The notes under the pieces: model-generated
Seen by the model: the letters and a program-made list of their open reading frames with translations, nothing else
Told to the model about the DNA's origin: nothing
The model's database searches: none
Shown here: in pieces, positions 20,971 through 32,430 of the stretch
Position numbering within the stretch: the stretch's first letter is position 1
How the letters are laid out: each line of letters begins with the position of its first letter
Program-made: the position numbers and the translations under genes
Origin: Pyrus communis
Lineage: Eukaryota > Streptophyta > Magnoliopsida > Rosales > Rosaceae
Direction of reading: 5' to 3'
Length of the DNA stretch: 64,000 bases
Assembly: GCF_963583255.1 (NCBI RefSeq)
Contig: NC_084808.1
Location: forward strand, 16,485,725-16,549,724

Positions 20971-23107
20971 GTTTGTTACAGTCAGCCAGGGATGTTTTTT
21001 TCTGGAGTTTCGAGGTTTCAGAAGAAAGAAAGAAGGAAACAGGGGCCCATGAGAGAAACAACAGAAACTTTAAACAAAACAAGTGGAATTTTGGAAGAAA
21101 AAAGAAACAGAGAAAAGTGGGGAAATCATGAAAATTTGGGATTTTTCGGGAAATCCGACGTGGACAACCTTGTCCCTCCCCGAAAAGTCATTTCCTTTCC
21201 TTTGCACGCTTGCAACTACAGTGGATAGTCGCTGTCCAACCCTTTGTCGTCGATTGTTCATTGTTCATCAACAAGAACACCAAAAGTCTAATATTTCATG
21301 GAATTTCTGTTTTATTAGGATTGCCAACAGTGGTTCTTAATTTTCGTATTCCGATCTCATCAACAGAAATCAAACAATACATCAGCGTCTCACATGAATA
21401 AAATAATATCCGAACTTATTAGGGTATGATTGGCTTCTCCTTGCATTTTGTCTATTTCACGTGTTATCGACATTCTAAAAACGTATTTTTTTAATTGGAG
21501 ATCAACACGTGTTGATGCACAAAATATAATAGATTTTGGAACAACGTAAAGTGTCAAATTGTAACATTCACAAGGTTGCTTCGGTAAAGTGTAGGTAATA
21601 TGTAAAAAGATAAAGACAAGAAAACAAATACAAGATATATATGGTTCACCCTAAGTTAGGTTACGTCCACGAGGATAATAGAGTTCTCTTTAATAATATA
21701 GAGTTTACATAACGCAAAGATTCGAACATAATCATCATTAGTAAGTTTTAATAATGGGTTAAGTGGAATAATGTCATTATTCATTAGTTGTGGGAGAATG
21801 GTCTCCTTTTATAGTTGAGGAGAGTCACACGCTTTTGTCCGAGATCGATGTGGGACTCTATGAGCTTTATTGTGATATTAACATGTGTCGCTTTATGATT
21901 GGTCTTCTGGTTTGAGAGAAACTCTTGTACTTCGGCAGTAGTGCGGCTAGTGCCTCAACACAAATCCTTCAATAGGGCTCTGAAGGTATAAAATTGATTG
22001 GTACTTGATAATTTTGGAACTGATAAAGTATGATACAAACAAAACGCAAATAGGCTATGATACCACGAAGGATCCTAAAACTAATTTAACAGTAGTGGAT
22101 GTAATTCAACTCAACTCCAACCACATGGTTGGCAAGAAAGTTAGAATGCCTACTTGGACGGAAAAGGATCCAAGTATAACTTTTTGTAATATAAATCGAC
22201 TTTATATGAACAATTTTTACCGATGAAACATGAAAATTTATGGAGGGGATTGACATGTCCTACATCTATGCTACTATTATTTTTATAATGTTGAAGGTAT
22301 CTCACAATAATGTCACCAATATGAGTATATAGTCAATTACTAGCTCGTATGGTTTGAATACACATCAATTCTCGAGCCATGCTATTATCTACCACATTCA
22401 AATGGGTTTGAGGTTGAATCATATCATTTTTTTTTTATCGGTTTTTTTTTTTTTCAATGCAAAGCAAAGGTATACATAAATATATATATATATATATATA
22501 TTTGTTAAAAAACAAAAACAAAAAACAAAAAAAACAAAAACAAAAACAGAAACTTGCAATTGTTTTTTTTTTTTTCATCCCAAAAGCCCCTTCCATCCCT
22601 TGGATAGATAGAGGAGAGGTAGAGCTTTTGGTTTGTCATGTTGTCAAAGAGTTGAATTATGATTTTTCCTGTTGTCAAAGAGTTGGTGACATACTAATTT
22701 CTCTTTCCATGTAGCCCGAATACCGCATGAGACGGTGGGCATACTTTTGGCACTTGAATTAAACGACACATCAAAGCAGAGCCAATGGGCCCAAAGAATG
22801 CATATGTGGTAGTTCAAATTCGGATTGAAAAGCTCCAATTCTTTGCTCACTTTTCACTAAATCAACCCTTTGGAGTGTCTAGACTCCTATTTAAAAACTA
22901 ATTCTATGTGTGACGCGTAGTAAGAGACTAGTGATCACTTAGTGAAGACAAAATGACGATGGAGAACAAAGACAACACAAGAAGCAATGAAAGTGGGCCA
23001 GGTGGGGATGCTAAATCTAATTGTACTGGCGTGAAATATGTCAGCCAAAGTTGCGTGGTTGAGAAGCTTGAAACAAAGTACTCAGGCATGCACATCAGTA
23101 CTAGTAA
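20971..23107. other. Intergenic region upstream of PEC
   Basis: Holds the PEC 5' flank, a candidate solo LTR (21510-21960), an (AT)n microsatellite at about 22482-22500, and an A-rich run at 22505-22550. At 22900-23060 lies a sequence with a diverged relative at 24750-24900 and 33390-33530, part of an older duplication. I see no gene I can support; overlapping short ORFs at 20880-21400 are antisense to the PEC first exon. Confidence 0.5.
21510..21960. repeat. Candidate solo LTR
   Basis: Starts TGTTGATGCAC and ends GTGCCTCAACA, inverted termini of LTR type (TG..CA), 451 bases long, no coding content. No matching 5-base target duplication is seen (left ACACG, right CAAAT), so the call is tentative. 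It could also be one LTR of an element whose partner is lost. Confidence 0.4.
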
Positions 23108-23193
23108 ACATGACCCAGTTGTCCCAGGTTTGGCTTCATAAAAACCAATTCACTGGTCTGATCCCAGACCTCTCAAAGTGTGAAACTTTGTTC
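23108..23193 (+). pseudogene. Fragment of a TMK-like leucine-rich-repeat receptor kinase
   Basis: The plus strand reads 'LSQVWLHKNQFTGLIPDLS' then 'KCETLFDL', the conserved LRR ectodomain pattern of TMK-type receptor kinases (the family usually has a Gly-x-IPDLS repeat like this). It stops matching exactly at the left breakpoint of the LYK tandem duplication. Only about 28 codons remain. Confidence 0.6.
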
Positions 23194-23658
23194 GATCTCC
23201 TTCTTCGGCTCTTTCTCTCTCTCTCTTGTGGCACAAATTGGACTTTAAATCACAATGTGTGGTTTCCACGTTTGCTACATCATCTTTTAACAGTTAATTT
23301 AACGAAGTGATTAACGGTTGTACGAAATTAAACTAAAATAATAACTAATTTATAAGATTGAAATGTTTTAGGGATAATTCATTGAATTTCTTAAATCCAA
23401 ACTAAAATAATAACATCACTTTCATATGATTTCCTAATACATATAGATATATTGACTTTACATAAAATTATAATTTACCCTAATAATTTCTTTAGTGCAT
23501 GTATTGTTGGAGAAGGAGATTCAAACTTGGCACGTCTACAAACAGTGCAAAAGAAAATACTACAAAAGAATAGTTAGTTCGACTCTAATTTTTATCTTTC
23601 CTAACCAATCGAGATAAAAGCCTAAAAGAAAAAAAAAACAACCTTAATTCATCGTGAT

Positions 23659-23790
23659 TCATCTTGCTCTTACTGAGAGAGCCGATGATCCATCGTCGTA
23701 GATGTTGAAAAACAAATCGCCATCACTCTCACACAAGGCATAGACGATGTCACCATGGTTGCCCTTTTTGAAAGATCTCTTTGTCAATAA
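23659..23790 (-). pseudogene. Old relic of LYK kinase C-terminus (unit 1)
   Basis: Minus strand reads 'DIVYALCESDGDLFF' followed by 'DDGSSALSVRAR' and a stop, clearly related to the end of the intact LYK at 34494 ('DIVYALSKSDDLFF', 'DNGSSAPPVRAR'). Upstream coding similarity fades after 'KKFSRKT'. It is more diverged than the unit 1/unit 2 pair, so it comes from an earlier duplication. Confidence 0.8.
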
Positions 23791-24491
23791 CAATCCAAGA
23801 ATTTGCACAAATTGATATACTAGTTCAAACTCTTATCTACTTGTATAAATTTATAAACTAAAAGGCTCTTTTGACAAATTTTTCTGATTTATTTTTAAAT
23901 AATCTTCATCCTAAAGGCCAATAATATGTTGGAAGCATGATTCATGAATAGTCAATTCTCTGTTTTATCTAAGCACATAGCACCCTTTTATCCCGATCCC
24001 ATACGTATATATGGTCTGAAGAAAAAGATACATTTGCTCGACAAATTAAGCGGATAAACTCCCACTTTGAAAAATATTTGCTTGACTCGACTGCTTATAA
24101 GTAGTTACAATAATCATTCATATTGCTGAGTCCAATAGCACAGAGTTATAACTAAGCGGTACATTCACTAAGTGGAATCCATCAAGGTGGGTAAGGGCCA
24201 CAACCATTAATTTGGAGTATCATAGTAACCACACTCTATGGTTCTCAAGAGTAGAGCACCCCACTCCCTATGTTTGGGTAGCAAACCACAAATTGACTAT
24301 GTTGTATTTAAAGAATAATCAGCTGTAAAATAAAACAAATAAATGTTTGATAATTTGTATGCTTAAAATTGTGAGTATAGTAAAAATCCTATATAAATGA
24401 GTAATTTTGAGGAAGTTATTAACGTATCGATAAATAAATATTTATTAACTTATAAAAAAAAAAGTTTTTTTGAACAAACTATCTTATTACA

Positions 24492-24635
24492 CTAAGGGGA
24501 GCGGGATTGACTTAACCTCACAATAGGTTAGTAATAATTTAGTTCAAATTCGTTTTTTACTATAATCGAATTTAAGACCTTTCACTTACAAGTAAAGAGG
24601 AATACCACTAGACTGTAGTAAAATCCATAGAGACC
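24492..24635 (-). repeat. SINE-like copy, reverse orientation (unit 1)
   Basis: Read on the minus strand it contains 'CAGTCTAGTGGTATTCC', 'ACTTGTAAGTGAAAGG' and a B-box-like 'AAATTCGATTA', the same plan as the SINE at 11744. Confidence 0.5.
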
Positions 24636-25853
24636 CAAATTGGAGAAATAAAACCCTACGCTACTGGCTCTAACTAATTTTTATAGTGAATTTTCTTATA
24701 TCGACATGTTTTGAAAAATAGATGTTTTATATAGAAAGATTTTATTCACAGAGTGCTAAGTGCATGCGAAAGAGAGGCTAATAACTAATGAAAGCAAAAA
24801 TGACCATGAAAAACAAAAGCAACAAGAAACAATAGAAGTGCGGCAAGTAGATACCTGCAAATGCTATTGTACTAGGGTGTGATTCGTGACATCGTTCAAA
24901 GTTGTCTCGTGCTATGCGAGTCTGCCACAACCATGATTCATAATTTACAAATTAAGTGGACGGAGTTTCACATCGGAAAGCACTTGCCTAGCACGGAACG
25001 GATGTTTATAAGAAGTTCTACTAAATATTAATTTTGCCAAGCTCAGTAGCATAGACCTGTAACTAAGTAGAGCATTTAAGTGATAGATACCGATGAAGCT
25101 TGAGTTAGGTTGTGTAAAGGTGTTTAAATTTTGTACACAAACCACAATTTATGGAGCGTGTGATCATACCAAGCACGTCATATGTTGCACGAGTTATTAG
25201 GACGCCTCTCTAAAAGCGGGTAGCAAACCAACAAAGAAGTCAACAGACGGTTTAAATGGGTTTCAACAGCCAGCGGCTGCCCAGATCCTACAGATGATGA
25301 TGCCTTTACCAAGCGGACTGCCCGGCTCAACTTCCCCATCTTACAACCACTTTTTTGCCCACTCGTCCTAAATTTTTTCTAGTTTATGGTTGAAATCTTT
25401 ACAGCTTTTCATTGGAATGGAATTGCGAAACTGGGTTTCAGCTTTTGAATGCAAAGTTTGCAAGATCTTGCCAACTTGATGTGGCTATCTCTTGATTTTG
25501 AGTGTTTTTTTTTTTTCTAAATTTCTTTTCTACATCCCAGAAATACGTGCTTCGAACTTGGCACCTAGTTCAATAGCCTGAAAGAGAATACCGCTAAATT
25601 AATAGCTAGTTGGTTGCATACCTCTTGAATTTGAGTTTTTATTCCAAATGATTTTTTTTCCAACCACTTGAGCAGTAATTAACAGATTTTACTCACGATG
25701 ATACAAAAATTACGAGTAGGAACACGTGCCCGAAAATGCCAGATACATGATATTTATTGACAGGTACATAATAAATACTTAGACACGGCAATAATTCGAC
25801 TCTAACCCTTGCCTTCCCTTCATGAGATGAAAGCCAAAAGAGTTCCTCGCGAT

Positions 25854-25950
25854 TCATCTTGCTCTGACTGGGGGAGCCGATGATCCATTATCGGAGACGT
25901 CAAAAAACAAATCATCACTCTTACTCAAGGCATAGACAATATCCACCATA
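25854..25950 (-). pseudogene. Truncated LYK exon 2 (unit 1 copy)
   Basis: Matches the last about 32 codons of the intact kinase exon (34494-34590) almost exactly, then jumps at 'CCACCATA|AAATCTT' into intron sequence that in unit 2 begins about 840 bases further on. The whole kinase core, including the HKD and NFG motifs, is gone. No first exon exists for this copy. Confidence 0.92.
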
Positions 25951-27159
25951 AAATCTTGAATGTTCTTTTCTTTTTAAGGACAACCCGATAAATATTCTAA
26001 ACTACTCGATGAATGATATATATTCTAAACTGCTCTAATCTACGTTAAATTCTGGATAAAAAAAGAAAGAGAGAAGAAACTAAATGTTGTGTTTAACCTC
26101 ACCAAACCTATTAAAATAACATGAAAAATGATTCCAACAACTGGATGGACCCTGCAATACTCTCCAACAAACAACTGAACTAAATAGAATGACTAAAAAC
26201 CAAATTGTAAGGCTGCACATTTGGAAGTTTCTGCACATGGTTCACTTTGTTATCTTTCACCTAATACTTCATTTGGCTTTTGATTTACTGTGACGATATT
26301 TTAAATTACTCTCTAATTTACAAGAAGAGAATTCAAATTTAATAAGATAGTGCAAGCCAACTAATTTAACACACGCTTCTACTTTTATTTGACTTCTTTG
26401 ACACCCAATAACGCAATTTTTTACTTCATTCTTTATCCTTTTGGGATATGCATGATAATACATTATATCTATCTATCTAGAAAGCTCATTACCATTTGCC
26501 AAAAACTTTGGTCTAAATTTTAGAAATACATCATCTATGGCTACATTCAAAGGCTCTACATTTGAATATCCATTTAATTGGGCCACAAATGCGACACCAC
26601 TGACGGCAGACATTTTTCCCAGCATTATTTTCTTCCTAAGAATGCTTTAAACACAATTAATATCTAAAGCTTCCTGCCAAACAAGATATTCTATTATAAA
26701 AACTTAAAAACCTTAGTAAGCAGACAAGTCGCATTGCCAGATTACCTAAATCATATCATATATTAGCAGTAATTAATTGAAGATTGCAACAGATGAGTTT
26801 TATAATGAGGCTTCTCAAGAGCTGTCCTAGTCTGAATCCTTTATCTTTGCAATGTTTCAACCTTTGGCTCAAACAAGTCTGCATCTTCTACCATCCGTGC
26901 GTTTTTTCTTGAATACTTAGAGCAACTCCAGCGTTGGAGCCCTCCCCCCTGGCAATACACTATTCAATCCACCTAATAAACAGTAACTGCCCTTAATGAA
27001 CAGTAAGTAGCCCTGGCAATAGAATTTGCATCTCCACCGTTACACTTCAATAGCCCTGACAATAGGCAATAAAATATTAGTATTTTTTTTATTTATAAAA
27101 TAATACAAAATAATTTTAATTGTAATATCGGATAAGATTTTTAATCGTTCTCGTTGCGC

Positions 27160-27420
27160 CACGTGTCATTATCCGAAGTATTATTAAATAATACAAAATA
27201 ATACAAAATAATACAATTATTGGTGATGGATTTCTGATAAGATTATTAACCAATCACGTCGCGCCACGTGTCATAATCTGTTCACAATCTTTGAGGATAG
27301 ATTTCCATCAGATTTTTAACTAATGACGGCATGCCACGTGTCATAATCTATTCACAATCTTTGAGGATAGATTTCCATCAGATTTGTAACGAATGACGGC
27401 ATGCCACGTGGCATTATGCA
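27160..27420. repeat. Subterminal repeats of the Harbinger element
   Basis: Four imperfect units of about 60-80 bases, each with a core GCCACGTGTCAT or close variant (GCCACGTGGCAT) and, in three, 'TTTGAGGATAGATTTCC'. A matching TGCCACGTGTCAC lies near the other end at about 31195. Repeats inside transposon ends often bind the transposase or its Myb partner; binding here is inference. CACGTG is also the plant G-box. Confidence 0.65.
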
Positions 27421-27575
27421 CAACCTAATCCTTTCTGAATCCTCTATATAATCCACCATCCATCCTCACAAATCTCACACCAAAATTCTCAAGATCTCTA
27501 TCATTATTCATAGTTTCTGCTTCCTTATTCACAAAAATCTGTATCATTATTCATAGTTTCTGTTTCTTTCTTTCA

Positions 27576-28988
27576 ATGTCTTCTTCTTCTTCCTCAAGGA
27601 TGATGTGGGAATTCAATCAGGAAGAGGAAGAATTGTTTAACGAATCAGAAGCAATGTTCAATCACCAGGGGGTAAGAAATGAGAGGGAAGAGGATGAGGA
27701 GCGTCAAATGAGAGATGACGAAGTAAGAAAGGGTAGGGCCTCACATTCCCGTCTAGTCATCCAAGCTGCAGCTCAGATCTGCAGGCCCAGCCGTTCCGGA
27801 AACCTTGATAGAAGCAGGCAATGACGAGGTATGAAACTCTTGGATGATTATTTTGTTCCTAATAGTGCATTCCCTGATACGTACTTTAAACGTCGTTTTA
27901 GAATGGAACGACATTTGTTCAACAAAATCATGATTGCTGTTTGCAACCATGATTCTTATTTTGTGCAAAAGAAAGATGCTTTTGGTGCTATGGGTCTACT
28001 GCTTGAGCAAAAAATTACTGCTGCCTTACGGATGCTTGCATATGGAGCATCTGCAGACCAAGTGGATGAGATAACGAGGATGGGGCAATCAACCATTCTT
28101 GAGTCCCTGATGAGGTTTTGCGGAGCAATCGAATCTATCTACACCGCTGAGTACCTCCGCAAACCTACACACATAGACTTGGAGCGGCTGTTGAAGAAGG
28201 CGGAGATGCGTGGCTTTCCTGGGATGATTGGAAGCATTGATTGTATGCACTGGACGTGGAAAAACTGTCCAAGTGCATGGCAAGGCGCTTACGGGGACAG
28301 AAAAGGAGCAAAAAGTATCATTCTGGAGGCGGTGACATCTTTTGATACATGGATTTGGCATGCCTTTTTCGGGGTCCCGGGAGCTCAAAATGACATCAAC
28401 ATTCTTGCCCAATCCCCAGTGTTCAACGATGTCCTGCAAGGAAAGGCACCAAAAGTTACGTATGAGGTCAACGGACGTATGTACGACGGGCCATACTACC
28501 TAGCTGACGGCATCTACCCGCGCTGGTCAACATTTGTCAAAACAGTGCCACGTCCGCGGAGTGCAAAGGAAAAACACTTTGCAAGCTGTCAAGAGGGGTG
28601 CATGAAGGATGTGGAGCGTTGTTTCGGTATCCTCCAAGCTCGCTGGGCGATCGTCAGGGGTGCTGCCAGATTGTTTGATGTAGAGTCGCTTCGATCCATC
28701 ATGATGACGTGCATCATTCTTCACAACATGATTGTGGAAGATGAGTACGATTATGAAGCTGTTGATGAATATGAGCCAGACCCGATGAACCATTCAAGAA
28801 CACGTATATATTGTGCTCATGACGCCACCGATGAGCCCGTGCAACATGAGCCATTACAAAGGGATGGACGTTACAATGAAAGGCTCATTCAACGATATAC
28901 TGCATTTCAAATGCCAGACATGCACAATGCCCGACAAATTGACTTGATAGAGCACCAGTGGGCATTGAAACAAGCTGAAGATAATTAA
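27576..28988 (+). pseudogene. Harbinger transposase (DDE_Tnp_4 type), one in-frame stop
   Basis: Reads through in one frame from ATG at 27576 to the stop at 28986-28988 apart from a single TGA at 27822-27824. The long part (from 27831, 385 residues) is a complete DDE_Tnp_4 nuclease: first Asp in 'MIGSIDCMHW' (residue 137 of that part), second Asp in 'GAQNDINIL' (188) and Glu in 'DVERCFGILQARW' (262). The N-terminal 82 codons are acidic and Arg-rich, as usual in this family. A C-to-T change at a CpG (CGA to TGA) would explain the stop. Alternatives are translation from the Met at 27831 or an intron removing the stop; no good donor/acceptor pair was seen. Confidence 0.88.
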
Positions 28989-28994
28989 GTTCAT

Positions 28995-29310
28995 TTAGTG
29001 TGTTTTTTTGAATTTGGTATGTTTATGTTATTTTATTTGGTGTGTTTTATTATTTGGTATGTTTATGTAATTTTTTTATGTTTATGTTTATGTAATTCTT
29101 AGTATATGTAATTCTTAGTATGTTTATGTTTATGTTTATGTAATTTTTTTATGTTTATGTTTATGTAATTCTTAGTATGTTTATGTTTATGTTTATGTAA
29201 TTTTTTTATGTTTATTTTTATGTAATTCTTAGTATATGTAATTTTTTTATGTTTATGTTTATGTAATTCTTAGTATATGTAATTTTTTTATGTTTATTTT
29301 TATGTGGAGC
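28995..29310. repeat. Tandem repeats 3' of the transposase
   Basis: Many copies of 'TTTATGTTTATGTAATT(C/T)TT' and 'AGTATATGTAATTTTTTTA' in variable order. Short-period minisatellite; no coding role. Confidence 0.8.
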
Positions 29311-29575
29311 GTTATACAAGGACTTTTAATTAGAACGATGGTCATGGTCATGGACTTTTAATTATTTTATACAAGGAGGTAGAGGGTTTGTTAATAATTT
29401 TCATGTCGTGAGGAAAGCAAGGAGGCAGAGGGTAATTCTTAGTATAAATAACTTACCAAATTAATTTGAATAAATATTCAAGAAATTGGAAACAACATAA
29501 ATAATACAAACAATAAATAATAAATTACAACCCAAAGTGATTGGAAAATTATGGGCTCCGATTACAAAAAGTACT

Positions 29576-30920
29576 CTATTCATCATCACTTAACCAATTT
29601 GTGGTGCTAGGATGATCTTCTCTTGCGGTGCTAGAACCACCTTGGCTTGCTATTGCTTCTCTTGCACGCCTCCTTCGCACAACGTCCGCTTTCTCTGACT
29701 TCCAAAAAAATTTAGAATTTGGAGACTTCCCTTCTAAAGACATGTTCATAATCTCACGATCTTGTTGAGCCCGTCTTTCTTCTCTAACATGTTCCCTTTC
29801 TTGCCTAAGTAGCTCTCTTTCTATCTCATTAGCATAAAATTCTCTCTCAACAGCTACTGCTTTTGATGCCTCTCTAGCCTTATCAGTCTCATCTTTCGCC
29901 ATTTCCCTCGCCAAAGTCAATTCACCTTGGCGAGTAAGTTCTTCCATGAACTTTGCATAATCATTCTTGGAAGCACCCCCTTTTCTCTTTGAAGCCTTCT
30001 TACCTTGAGGCCTAATTGGAAAACGGGTCGAACCCGACGCTTGTTCAGGGAGGGGCGTTTCGGGCACTTCTTCTGCATCATCTTCATGAACATGATCGGG
30101 TGTAGAGTGTAGAGGGGTGTTGTTCATGTGCACTTCTGGACCGACTGACACAACTCTAAATTTAGGACAATCTTTGACAATATTTCAACATTCCCACCGG
30201 TTGAATGATTTATTTTTGCTTTTGGTTTTGGCAGCGTACCAAGCTTGTGCTTGAAGTTCCTACACAATAAAAATAAGTAACAAATAAATAATACAAATAA
30301 ATAATTATAATGAAAATAAGTAACAAATATATAATACAAACAACATAATTATAATGTAACAAATAAATGTAACAAATAAGTAACAATAACATAATTATAA
30401 TGTAACAAACAACATAATTATAATGTAACAAACAAATAAATAATACAAACAACATAATTATAATGTAACAAACAACATAATTATAATGTAACAAATAAGT
30501 AACAATAAATAATAAATTTTGTACGTAACAAATAAATAATACAAACAATAAATAATAAATTATGTAGATAACAAATAAATAATACAAACAAATAATTATA
30601 ATGTAAATTTGGGTATCAAATAAATAATATATTGTTACCTGATCCGAGTAATTTTCCCCACTTCGAATATTACTACTAGCTTGTGCCAAAGCGTCTCTCC
30701 ACATACTAAACGATTGGCTAAGTAATTTCCAACGACTGGACATCGATTCTTTGGTTCTTTTCCCACCAATTTTCTCAAGAAAATTGGTATGAATAAGACT
30801 CCACATTTCTCGCAACTGCATCTCATTACCCGTAAGCGAACTATGAGTAACTTCAACCCAGCTATTACACAACGCAACATTTTCAATAAGCGACCAATTC
30901 GTACCTGCACCAGTGGTCAT
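29576..30920 (-). pseudogene. Harbinger ORF2, SANT/Myb-like DNA-binding protein, one in-frame stop
   Basis: Exon 1 30920-30639 (94 codons) starts 'MTTGAGTNWSLIENVALC' and has the trihelix/SANT pattern with spaced Trp residues ('SWVEVTHSS', 'FSMWRDALAQ'). Exon 2 30259-29576 joins in frame and includes a Lys-rich nuclear-type segment ('KKASKRKGG') and a long Arg/Glu coiled coil. PIF/Harbinger ORF2 proteins help bring the transposase to the nucleus and DNA. A TGA at 30187-30185 interrupts exon 2 where relatives have Trp ('WEC*NIVKDCP'). The same codon is TGA in the relic at 39.9 kb. Confidence 0.85.
30262..30630. repeat. AT-rich tandem repeat in the ORF2 intron
   Basis: Repeated units of 'AACATAATTATAATGTAAC' with spacers such as 'AAATAAATAATACAA'. 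Fills most of the intron between the two ORF2 exons. Confidence 0.8.
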
Positions 30921-32295
30921 TTTGTTGAAAAAAAATGGATTCAAACTTTGAGACAAAGAAAGGAATGTGATTGAAAGTAGTTGAGAAAATATGAAATTGT
31001 TGTGTAAGGTAGATGATAATGAGAAGGTATTTATAGAAAAGTAAAAACAATTTTTTTTACAATTTTTTTTCAGATTTTTCAGATATTTTTTTGAATTTTT
31101 TTGAATTTTTTACAAATTTTTTTAAAATTTTTATTCAATTAATTAATCTCTGCCGTTGGATATAAAAAAATTTGAATTCCAACGCTCCAGATTGTGCCAC
31201 GTGTCACAACGGTAACTTTTCAGATTTTAAAAACTATTTTTTCATTTATTTTTTAATTTATAAAGCATTTTAATATCCACCGTTGATCTCAGATCGAACG
31301 GTGGATATTAAATCTGACTTAAAATTTTTTTTTTACCGTTGAGATCGAACGGTCCACATTAAGTGACCGTTAAGATCTAACGCACCGTGGGAAGCCACAT
31401 GGCTTCCCAACGGTAACTGACGGATTCTGTTTTTTCTGATTTTTGTGTCGGCGACACGCCCCCACGCGCGGGTGGGGTGCACGCGCCTGACACAAAAAAA
31501 TTTAAATATTGAGCTGACGCCACCCTGGCGTCAGCCTTACGTCACCCCCACCTCGGGCTCAAGGGCTGGCAATCCCTCACGGGCCCGGAGCTCGGGCCTT
31601 CCCCTTCCATCTGGCTAGCCCACGTTGGAGCGACGCCACCGGCCCTCGAGCCCTTGTTTTGGAGCCTGTCCCCCGAGCAAAACCCAACGGTGGGAATGCT
31701 CTTACAGACACTAAAGTTTCCACACAAATTTGCATAAAATCTGACAGTCCTCGGCCACTCAGTTTAAGTTGTCGGATAATCCAACGGTCAAATATGTGTA
31801 AGGCATTGAGAGTGCCTGTAGGTATTCGATCTCCTTCTTCGGCTCTTTCTCTCTCTCTCTCTCCTGTGGCACAAATTGGACTTTAAATCACAATGTGTGG
31901 TTTCCACGTTTGCCACATCATCTTTTAACAGTTAATTTAACAAAGTGATTAACGGTTGTACGAAATTAAACTAAAATAATAACTAATTTATAAGATTGAA
32001 ATGTTTTAGGGATAATTCATCGAATTTCTTAAATCCAAACTAAAATAATAACATCACTTTCATATGATTTCCTAATACATATAGATATATTGACTTTACA
32101 TAAAATTATAATTTACCCTAATAATTTCTTTAGTGCATGTATTGTTGGAGAAGGAGATTTAAACTTGGCACGTCTACAAACAGTGCAAAAGAAAATATTA
32201 CAAAAGAATAGTTAGTTCGACTCTAATTTTCATCTTTCCTAACCAATCGAGATAAAAGCCTAAAAGAAAAAAAAACAACCTTAATTCATCGTGAT

Positions 32296-32430
32296 TCATC
32301 TTGCTCTTACTGAGAGAGCCGATGATCCATCGTCGTAGATGTTGAAAAACAAATCGCCATCACTCTCACACAAGGCATAGACGATGTCACCATGGTTGCC
32401 CTTTTTGAAAGATCTCTTTGTCAATAACAA
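32296..32430 (-). pseudogene. Old relic of LYK kinase C-terminus (unit 2)
   Basis: Near-identical to the relic at 23659-23790, as expected for the tandem duplication. Ends in the same 'SALSVRAR' and stop on the minus strand. Confidence 0.8.

Larger units (their letters stand above)
26930..31701. mobile_element. PIF/Harbinger DNA transposon, 4772 bp, TSD TTA
   Basis: Flanked by TTA (26927-26929 and 31702-31704), the standard PIF/Harbinger target. Terminal inverted repeats: left GAGCAACTCCAGCGTTGG, right (reverse) GAGCATTCCCACCGTTGG. It carries both genes expected of the superfamily in opposite orientations: a DDE transposase on + and a SANT/Myb-like protein on -. Both have an in-frame stop, so it is probably not autonomous now. 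Unit 2 lacks it, giving an empty-site comparison. Confidence 0.95.
23194..31827. repeat. Tandem duplication, unit 1 (contains Harbinger; kinase exon mostly deleted)
   Basis: Begins GATCTCCTTCTTCGGCTC and ends TGCCTGTAGGTATTC. It matches unit 2 (31828-36514) almost base for base outside two differences: a 4772-bp Harbinger insertion (26930-31701 plus TTA), and loss of about 840 bases matching unit 2 positions about 34591-35430. Without the insertion it is 3859 bases against 4687 in unit 2, which fits that deletion. Its left flank and the unit 1/unit 2 joint share only 'TTC', so the duplication joint is microhomology-sized. Confidence 0.95.

Noticed and set aside
28995..29310. Regular repeats considered as a CRISPR-like array
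   Set aside because: Short irregular AT-rich minisatellite in a plant transposon; no constant-length spacers.
30210..30630. Long minus-strand Ile/Tyr-rich frame continuing ORF2 exon 1
   Set aside because: Translation of an AT-rich repeat inside the intron; splicing at 30638/30260 gives the proper family sequence.
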